Of a DNA stretch of 64,000 bases, positions 59,329 to 64,000 are shown in pieces (the stretch's first letter is position 1; each line of letters begins with the position of its first letter). The notes under the pieces are model-generated. The model worked only from the letters and a program-made list of their open reading frames with translations. It searched no databases and was not told the origin of the DNA. This stretch comes from Pseudomonas putida (GTDB lineage: Bacteria > Pseudomonadota > Gammaproteobacteria > Pseudomonadales > Pseudomonadaceae). The translations under genes and the position numbers were made by a program. The stretch is taken from positions 1,116,001-1,180,000 of the forward strand of contig NZ_MINI01000048.1 of NCBI RefSeq assembly GCF_002906855.1. The letters run 5' to 3'.

Positions 59329-59844
59329 ATGCGTTCGACCATAGGCGTACTGCTGGCAGTACTGATCACTCCATTGGCTCAGGCCGAGCTGATAGACGAA
59401 ATTGCCGACCGGGGCGAATTGCGCATTGCCGTACAGGCCGATAACGCGCCTTACTCGTTCAAGGAAAACGACCGTCTGACCGGCTTTGAAATCGAGTTCG
59501 GCCAGGACCTGGCCCGTGAACTGGACCTGCGCGCCGAGTTTGTCGAGGCGACGTCAGCGGAAGTGCTGCCGGGCGTGGAAAGTGGCAAGTATGACGTTTC
59601 GCTGATCCCGTCGAACGAGTCGCCCAAGGCCGATGGGCCGTTTGACGTGAGCCAGGCATTTGGCGAAAAGAAACTGGTGATTCCGTTCCAGAAGGACAAC
59701 CCGGCGTTCGAAAGCGCGGTGAACAATGCACTTGATCGCCTGAAGAACAGTGGCCGCACGGCGGAGCTGGAACAGAAGTGGTTCAGCAACCTGCAGGCAG
59801 ATCAGCCAACGCCTGCTGCGCTTGCTCCAGCTCCAACTCACTGA
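59329..59844 (+). CDS. Shortened family 3 solute-binding protein
   Basis: A 171-residue protein with a signal peptide (1-19) and lobe 1 of an amino-acid-type binding protein (ELRIAVQADNAPYSFKEND, residues 30-48). Typical members have about 250 residues. Here PFDVSQ (about 103-108) runs directly into AFGEKKLVIPFQKDNPAFES, which in full-length relatives lies about 90-100 residues further on. Most of the second lobe is therefore missing although the frame is intact. It overlaps the convergent DUF523 gene by 62 bases. Either a degenerated protein or an unusual mini binding protein. Confidence 0.72.
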   Translation: MRSTIGVLLAVLITPLAQAELIDEIADRGELRIAVQADNAPYSFKENDRLTGFEIEFGQDLARELDLRAEFVEATSAEVLPGVESGKYDVSLIPSNESPKADGPFDVSQAFGEKKLVIPFQKDNPAFESAVNNALDRLKNSGRTAELEQKWFSNLQADQPTPAALAPAPTH

Positions 59845-60292
59845 ACACCTGTACCCCTGCACGGCGCAGCAAGGCTGCGGCAACCCCTTCTCCTGGCACT
59901 TTCTTCCCACTGAAGGTGCCATCGTAGACCAACCGGTTGCCGCACGAAGGGCTACCCGCCTTCAGCACCGCCACCCGAATGCCATGGCGCCGCACCAGCG
60001 CCAGCGCCTGCTGCGCCCCGGCCAGAAACTCGGCACTGACGTCCTCACCGGTCACCGTCAACACCTGCGCCCCACCATCGAGCACCTGCGCGCCCTGGCC
60101 ACCGGAGATCTCCGCCGGCGGGCGCGGTGTCGGCAAGCCGCCCGCCACCTCGGGGCACAGTGGCACCACACGCCCTTCGGCCTGCCACTGCTGCAACAAA
60201 TCGGGATGCCCGCTGGCCCGGCCGTCATAGCGCACCGGCTGCCCCAGCAGGCAGGCGCTCACCAAGACCTTGGGCAGATCAGAACGGGTCAT
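59783..60292 (-). CDS. DUF523 family protein
   Basis: A 169-residue protein with the DUF523 N-terminus KVLVSACLLGQPVRYDG and conserved Cys residues in ACLLG, PLCPE and PSCG. The cysteine pattern suggests iron-sulfur or zinc binding; some family members join desulfidase or tRNA-thiolation contexts. Function unproven. It overlaps the solute-binding gene tail to tail by 62 bases and precedes no close same-strand gene; its start overlaps the end of the 2OG oxygenase gene by 14 bases. Confidence 0.85.
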   Translation of the reverse strand: MTRSDLPKVLVSACLLGQPVRYDGRASGHPDLLQQWQAEGRVVPLCPEVAGGLPTPRPPAEISGGQGAQVLDGGAQVLTVTGEDVSAEFLAGAQQALALVRRHGIRVAVLKAGSPSCGNRLVYDGTFSGKKVPGEGVAAALLRRAGVQVFSELELEQAQQALADLPAGC

Positions 60293-60920
60293 TGCCGCGG
60301 CGCCGGAACCAACCGGTCAACGATAGGCGCTCGCGCCCGGCCGGTAGCACCTCGTGCGGCACCTCACCGGACAGGAAGATCGCCAGGCAGCCCGCCACCG
60401 GTTGCACATCGTGCTCGACATCATCCGCCAGGAACATGCGCAGCTGCCCGCCGTCTTCCGGCTGCCAGTCTTCGTTGAGGTAAAGCACCGCCGACACCAT
60501 GCGCCGGTCATCGTCGCGGAAGCGGTCCAGGTGCCGGCGATAGAACGCCCCCGGTGGATACAGGGCGAAGTGGCATTCGAAATCTTCAAGGCCCAGGAAC
60601 AGGCCCTGGTTGATAGCCTGACGCAACTGGTCCATGGCCGCCAGGTACTGGTCGCATGCCTCAGCCTGGCCGGGGTCGATCCACTGGATCTGGTCACCGC
60701 GAATGCTCTCGCGCACCTCCTGGGCGTCGCCGCGCCCAACCCCGGCCGGGTTGAGTTCGCCTTCGGCATCACGCCGCCGGCATTCGGCCGCCAGCGCGCG
60801 CACCAGGTCGGCAGGCAGAAAGAGCGCCTGCTGCGACCAGCCATGGGTGGCCAGATCGTCGACGACGGCCGCAAGCATCGGGTTTTCAGGGGAGATGTGC
60901 ATGGCGCGCATCATATCCAT
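60279..60920 (-). CDS. 2-oxoglutarate/Fe(II)-dependent prolyl-hydroxylase-like oxygenase
   Basis: A protein of about 213 residues with the double-stranded beta-helix oxygenase fold. The iron ligands are His and Asp in YRRHLDRFRDD (near residue 128) and a distal His in EVPHEVLPA (near 188), followed by Arg that binds 2-oxoglutarate (RERLSLTGWF). It resembles bacterial PHD2-like prolyl hydroxylases; P. putida PPHD hydroxylates EF-Tu. Several in-frame ATGs (60920, 60911, 60902) are possible starts. It overlaps the DUF523 gene by 14 bases. Confidence 0.85.
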   Translation of the reverse strand: MDMMRAMHISPENPMLAAVVDDLATHGWSQQALFLPADLVRALAAECRRRDAEGELNPAGVGRGDAQEVRESIRGDQIQWIDPGQAEACDQYLAAMDQLRQAINQGLFLGLEDFECHFALYPPGAFYRRHLDRFRDDDRRMVSAVLYLNEDWQPEDGGQLRMFLADDVEHDVQPVAGCLAIFLSGEVPHEVLPAGRERLSLTGWFRRRGNDPF

Positions 60921-61024
60921 TCGCCCTGTCGGCGCACAGCGCCACTTGGCTGAGAAGCGTTCGGATTGCTCGACAAAACGGCGCCGGGCCTAGGACAATA
61001 GCCACCTGCCGACAGGAGTCCTGA

Positions 61025-61777
61025 ATGCACCGTCTGTTTTCCCTGCTTCTGCTGATGATCTGCACCATGCCTGTCTGGGCAGACAGCCTCGATCAACTGT
61101 ACAAGGCCGCCGGCTGGCCCGACCAGCGCGCCCACTTTTCCGATGCCGTGAGCGCCGCCCAACAGCGCTACCGCAATAGCCTGCCGCCTGCGGTTTACCA
61201 GGCGCTGGTCAACAACAGCAACCAGCGCTTCCAGGCCCAGGCAATGGATAACCGTGCCTTGGCCAAACTGCGCAGCACGCTAGCGAACCCGGCGCCGGCA
61301 CTGGCCTTCTTCCAGTCGCCGCTGGGGCGCAAGATTGTCGCCGCCGAACTGCTGGCCACGCGCAAGGACCAGCTTGCCAAGAACGCCAAGGGCCTGCCGA
61401 AGATGCAGGCCAGCGACAACCGCATGCTGGTCATCGGCCACCTGGCCCAGGCCCTGCCAGCCCGCGAAGCCGGCGCCGAAGTCAGCCTGGCGATCGCCGG
61501 GGTGGCCGCCGACAGCCTGAGTTCGATGATCCCCGGCCTGTTCGGCGCCAGCCAGGCCCAGGGCCTGCTCGACGGCCAGCGCCAGCGTCTTATGGGGCAG
61601 ATCGGCGAAGACTTGAACAACACCCTGCTGTACGTCTACCGCGACCTGTCCGACGACGAACTGGAAGAGTTCGCCACCTTCGCCGAGTCGCCAGACGGCA
61701 GGGCCTATTACCAGGCCGCTGTGGCTGCGGTGCGTGCCGGCCTGGCGGTGGGCCAGACCAGCGCCGACCTCAAGTGA
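61025..61777 (+). CDS. DUF2059 family periplasmic protein
   Basis: A 250-residue secreted protein with a signal peptide (1-20, MPVWADS) and a mostly helical mature part carrying the DUF2059-like segment near the C-terminus (DLSDDELEEFATFAESPDGRA). An AGGAG ribosome site precedes the ATG. The family is uncharacterised. It diverges from the oxygenase gene and is convergent with the lipase-like gene, with no operon partner. Confidence 0.78.
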   Translation: MHRLFSLLLLMICTMPVWADSLDQLYKAAGWPDQRAHFSDAVSAAQQRYRNSLPPAVYQALVNNSNQRFQAQAMDNRALAKLRSTLANPAPALAFFQSPLGRKIVAAELLATRKDQLAKNAKGLPKMQASDNRMLVIGHLAQALPAREAGAEVSLAIAGVAADSLSSMIPGLFGASQAQGLLDGQRQRLMGQIGEDLNNTLLYVYRDLSDDELEEFATFAESPDGRAYYQAAVAAVRAGLAVGQTSADLK

Positions 61778-62704
61778 TCAGCCCAGGCGCTGCCTGATGA
61801 AGTCGAAGTAGCGCCGACGAATATCCGGCAGCTCGTTGGCCAGGTGATGGCGAGCTTCGGGCAACATCAGGATCTGCGGCTCGCTGAACTTCGCCTTGAG
61901 CACTTCGAGGTTGTGGGGCCAATCCACCGTACCATCCGCTTCCCCCTGCACGATCAAGGGCCGCCGCGCGCAGTGCGGCGCCGCCTCGATGCGCTTGACC
62001 CAAGCGATCAACGCGCCGACCCAGGCCGTGGGCAGCCGCCGCGGTTGCAGCGGGTCGGCTTCGAGGAAGGGCAGGAACGTCGGGTCGTTGGTGTTCTCGC
62101 TGAAGCGCCGCTCGATGCCGTTGACGAAGTGGCGCAGTACCCGATAGCTGAACTTCGACCAGCGCCACGAGCGCGGCCGCACCAGCGGCGCCAGCAGTAT
62201 CACCTCGCCATCGATCGGGCTGCGGTCACCCTGGTGCAGCAAGTGGTCCACGGCGATGGCGCCACCGGTGCTCTGTCCGCAGAGGTGCCAGGGGCGTGGC
62301 AGTTCAAGGCCGCGCGCCTGTTCGAACAAGGCTTCCAGCACTTGCTGGTACACGGCGAAATCACTGATGCTGGCGCGCTCGCCACTGGACAGGCCGTGGC
62401 CTGGCAAGTCACAGCTGATCACTGCATAACCAAGCTTCAATGCCCACTCGATCACATGCCGATAAAGGCCCATGTGGTCGTAGTAGCCGTGCAGCAGAAA
62501 CAGCGTCGCAACGGGCTTTTCCGGTAGCCAGACCTGCCCGACCAGCTCGAACCCCGCCGCCTGGAAGCCGCCCAGCCAGCTGTGCGCCGACAGGTTCAGG
62601 CCATAGAAGCGCTGATAGTCCTGCGCCTGCGTTGACAACGGCTGGCGTTTGGCCAATGGGGCGAGGCTGGGACGCAAGGTATCGGGGTGAAAGGCGGCGG
62701 GCAT
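61778..62704 (-). CDS. Alpha/beta hydrolase, monoacylglycerol-lipase-like
   Basis: A ~308-residue serine hydrolase. The oxyanion-hole segment LFLLHGYYDHMGLYRHVI is near residue 70, the nucleophile elbow CGQSTGG near 145, an Asp in VQGEADGTVDW near 250, and His in EARHHLANE near 285. This lysophospholipase/monoglyceride lipase group acts on acylglycerols. No signal peptide is seen. The start at 62704 (MPAAFHP) has GGA eight bases upstream; ATG at 62713 is an alternative. Confidence 0.87.
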   Translation of the reverse strand: MPAAFHPDTLRPSLAPLAKRQPLSTQAQDYQRFYGLNLSAHSWLGGFQAAGFELVGQVWLPEKPVATLFLLHGYYDHMGLYRHVIEWALKLGYAVISCDLPGHGLSSGERASISDFAVYQQVLEALFEQARGLELPRPWHLCGQSTGGAIAVDHLLHQGDRSPIDGEVILLAPLVRPRSWRWSKFSYRVLRHFVNGIERRFSENTNDPTFLPFLEADPLQPRRLPTAWVGALIAWVKRIEAAPHCARRPLIVQGEADGTVDWPHNLEVLKAKFSEPQILMLPEARHHLANELPDIRRRYFDFIRQRLG

Positions 62705-62821
62705 CGGGTACATCCAAGGCGAAGCGAGTATTGATCTGGGATATTCAGCTCTGGCCGGCGCCGTGGCAAGCTTGCTCACCTCGAACAGGCAGCATGGATC
62801 AGTGGTGGGCGCGGACAATTC

Positions 62822-63391
62822 ATGAAGATTCGAAACATCAAACAGCTTTTGGCGGGCCTCGCACTGATAATCTGCACCCTGGTGCTCTGGCAGGCCTACA
62901 CCACCTTCCAGTCTCGCTACCTGCGCCCGTTCGACAACCAGACCACACTGTTCGACGGCAGCCAGCTGCAACTGCCCCCCGAACTGGCCGGCCCCGGTCC
63001 GATCCGCGTGGTGCACTTCTGGGACCCGGCTTGCCCGTGCAACGTCGGCAACCAGCAGCACCTTGGCGACCTGATGACCCAGTTCGCAGGCCAGGGGGTG
63101 ACCTTCCACGTCGTGCAGAGGCCAGGCAGCCACGGCCAGCTACCCGCCAACCTGAGCAGCCTGCAAGCCATCGCCCACTTGCCAGGCAGCGAACACCTGC
63201 CCGCCTCCCCCGCCGTGGCCATCTGGGACCGCCAGGGCAACCTCGCCTACTTCGGCCCTTACAGCGAAGGCGCGGTGTGCAACGCCAGCAACAGTTTCAT
63301 CGAGCCGATCCTCAAGGCGCTGCTGGCTGGCCGCAGTGTCTCCGCCTCCAATACGCTGGCCGTGGGCTGCTATTGCCCCTGGGCCGGCTGA
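62822..63391 (+). CDS. Membrane-anchored thioredoxin-like protein (DUF6436 type)
   Basis: A 189-residue protein with an N-terminal membrane anchor (about 9-27) and a thioredoxin-fold domain outside. HFWDPACPCNVGN at 65-77 contains the Cys71-Pro-Cys73 pair at the position of a CxxC motif, and SPAV near 129-132 is the cis-proline loop. Further cysteines are at 153 and 183/185 (GCYCPWAG). An uncharacterised oxidoreductase or copper-chaperone-like role in the periplasm is plausible. It overlaps the acetyltransferase gene by 22 bases. Confidence 0.72.
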   Translation: MKIRNIKQLLAGLALIICTLVLWQAYTTFQSRYLRPFDNQTTLFDGSQLQLPPELAGPGPIRVVHFWDPACPCNVGNQQHLGDLMTQFAGQGVTFHVVQRPGSHGQLPANLSSLQAIAHLPGSEHLPASPAVAIWDRQGNLAYFGPYSEGAVCNASNSFIEPILKALLAGRSVSASNTLAVGCYCPWAG

Positions 63392-63936
63392 CGCACACGC
63401 GCCGGATTGCCCATTACGGTCGCCCCCGCCGGCACATCACGGGTCACCACACTACCTGCACCCACGATGGCATCGTCACCAATGCTCACCCCCGGCAGGA
63501 TGATCGCCGCCCCGCCGATCCACACGTTATTGCCAATGGTCACCGGCCGCCCGCTCTCCAGGCCGCTACGGCGCACCTCGGGGTCGAGCGGGTGGTCGGC
63601 CGTATAGATCTGCACGTTGGGGCCGATCTGGCAGTCGTCGCCGATACGTACCGGCACCACGTCGAGGATCACGCAGTTGAAGTTCATGAACGTATTGCGC
63701 CCGACGCTGATGTTGTAGCCGTAGTCGCAGTAGAACGGTGGGCGGATTACCGTGCCTTCGCCGACATGGCCGAAGTGCTCGGCCAGCAGGCCGTTGCGTG
63801 CGTCGTTGAGCAGCTCGACGCTGTTGTTGTAACGGTACATCCAGTGCTTGTTGGCGATCTGCTCGGCCTGCAGCTCGGGGCAGCCGGCGTGGTAGAGCTG
63901 GCCTGTGAGCATTTTCTGTTTTTCGCTGAGGGACAT
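63370..63936 (-). CDS. Sugar O-acetyltransferase (maltose/galactoside acetyltransferase type)
   Basis: A 188-residue left-handed beta-helix acetyltransferase. An N-terminal Mac domain (EKQKMLTGQLYHAGCPELQ) is followed by hexapeptide repeats and the catalytic-His region in IYTADHPLDPEVRR near 115. GGAAIILPGVSIGDDAIVGAG near 155 is the acetyl-CoA helix. It is a cytoplasmic trimer that acetylates sugars or nodulation-like substrates. The start at 63936 follows AGGAG. The gene is convergent with the DUF6436 gene and overlaps it by 22 bases. Confidence 0.9.
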   Translation of the reverse strand: MSLSEKQKMLTGQLYHAGCPELQAEQIANKHWMYRYNNSVELLNDARNGLLAEHFGHVGEGTVIRPPFYCDYGYNISVGRNTFMNFNCVILDVVPVRIGDDCQIGPNVQIYTADHPLDPEVRRSGLESGRPVTIGNNVWIGGAAIILPGVSIGDDAIVGAGSVVTRDVPAGATVMGNPARVRQPAQGQ

Positions 63937-64000
63937 GGAAACTCCTGCCTGGGGACTATGCTCTGTTCGCGAATCCGTCGATGATCGGACCACAGTTTCC

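Noticed and set aside
1..64000. CRISPR arrays, tRNA/rRNA genes, prophage, IS elements, defence islands
   Set aside because: No regularly spaced direct repeats, no cloverleaf or rRNA sequence, and no transposase, integrase, phage or known defence protein could be recognised; gene content is core chromosomal.

Overview
The window is a stretch of chromosome from a high-GC gammaproteobacterium, almost certainly a member of the Pseudomonas putida group. The evidence is the gene order (hemW, DUF3392 gene, trmB, thiG, thiS, mtgA, rpoH, ftsX, ftsE, ftsY, M16 peptidases, rsmD, coaD, mutM, ilvD, folA, cadA/cadR, thyA, lgt, ptsP, rppH, ilvA, rpiA, serA), the GC-ending codon use, and the P. putida-type REP palindromes between genes. 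I see no rRNA, tRNA, CRISPR array, prophage, transposase or integrase. This is mostly core chromosome, and no stretch looks like a large foreign island.

Layout. 1-5.2 kb: hemW and a DUF3392 membrane protein, an atypical 0.6 kb gap with possible small ORFs, then trmB, thiG-thiS, a DUF423 protein and the peptidoglycan glycosyltransferase mtgA. 5.2-9.4 kb: the heat-shock sigma gene rpoH followed by the ftsY-ftsE-ftsX cluster. 9.7-15.8 kb: two pairs of M16 metallopeptidases (each one catalytic and one degenerate subunit) flanking rsmD. 15.9-22.1 kb: a YheT-type hydrolase, a sulfurtransferase, and a TetR regulator divergent from a coniferyl-aldehyde-dehydrogenase/lipoprotein/GMC-oxidoreductase operon. 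22.2-29.2 kb: coaD, a ferredoxin, mutM, an HDOD protein, rlmI, an MgtE-core protein and ilvD. 29.3-35.3 kb: a secreted phosphorylcholine phosphatase, the cystine carrier tcyP, folA, and an overlapping membrane-protein/GTPase pair (DUF2868/DUF3482). 35.4-40.2 kb: a three-gene ABC importer of the 2-aminoethylphosphonate type with its LysR regulator. 40.2-43.0 kb: the cadA/cadR cadmium-zinc efflux pair with a clear MerR-type operator. 43.1-53.1 kb: thyA, lgt, a TauE-type permease, an NRDE protein, ptsP-rppH, an HAD phosphatase, a DUF2269 protein, ilvA and rpiA. 53.1-64.0 kb: two tandem SdiA-regulated-family proteins, an FAH-family hydrolase, a D-2-hydroxyglutarate dehydrogenase divergent from serA, a DUF4399 protein, an internally shortened solute-binding protein, a DUF523 protein, a 2OG-Fe(II) oxygenase, a DUF2059 protein, a lipase-like hydrolase, a thioredoxin-like DUF6436 protein and a sugar O-acetyltransferase.

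How genes work together. SerA and the adjacent FAD dehydrogenase probably form the 3-phosphoglycerate/D-2-hydroxyglutarate couple known from pseudomonads. ilvD and ilvA serve branched-chain amino acid synthesis. CadR controls CadA through the dyad between them. The alcohol (GMC) and aldehyde dehydrogenases form a plausible two-step oxidation route under TetR control. The LysR and ABC genes look like a phosphonate-uptake unit with no catabolic genes beside it.

Most interesting signals: a 17-bp stem burying both the ribosome binding site and the start codon of the second M16 pair; the uncharacterised DUF2868/DUF3482 GTPase pair with a degenerate G4 motif; a TAT-lipoprotein plus cysteine-bearing GMC enzyme lacking an obvious cytochrome partner; a solute-binding protein missing most of its second lobe; and a REP element that seems to have become the C-terminus of one of two paralogues. 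I found no clear, large, previously undescribed system; these are leads.
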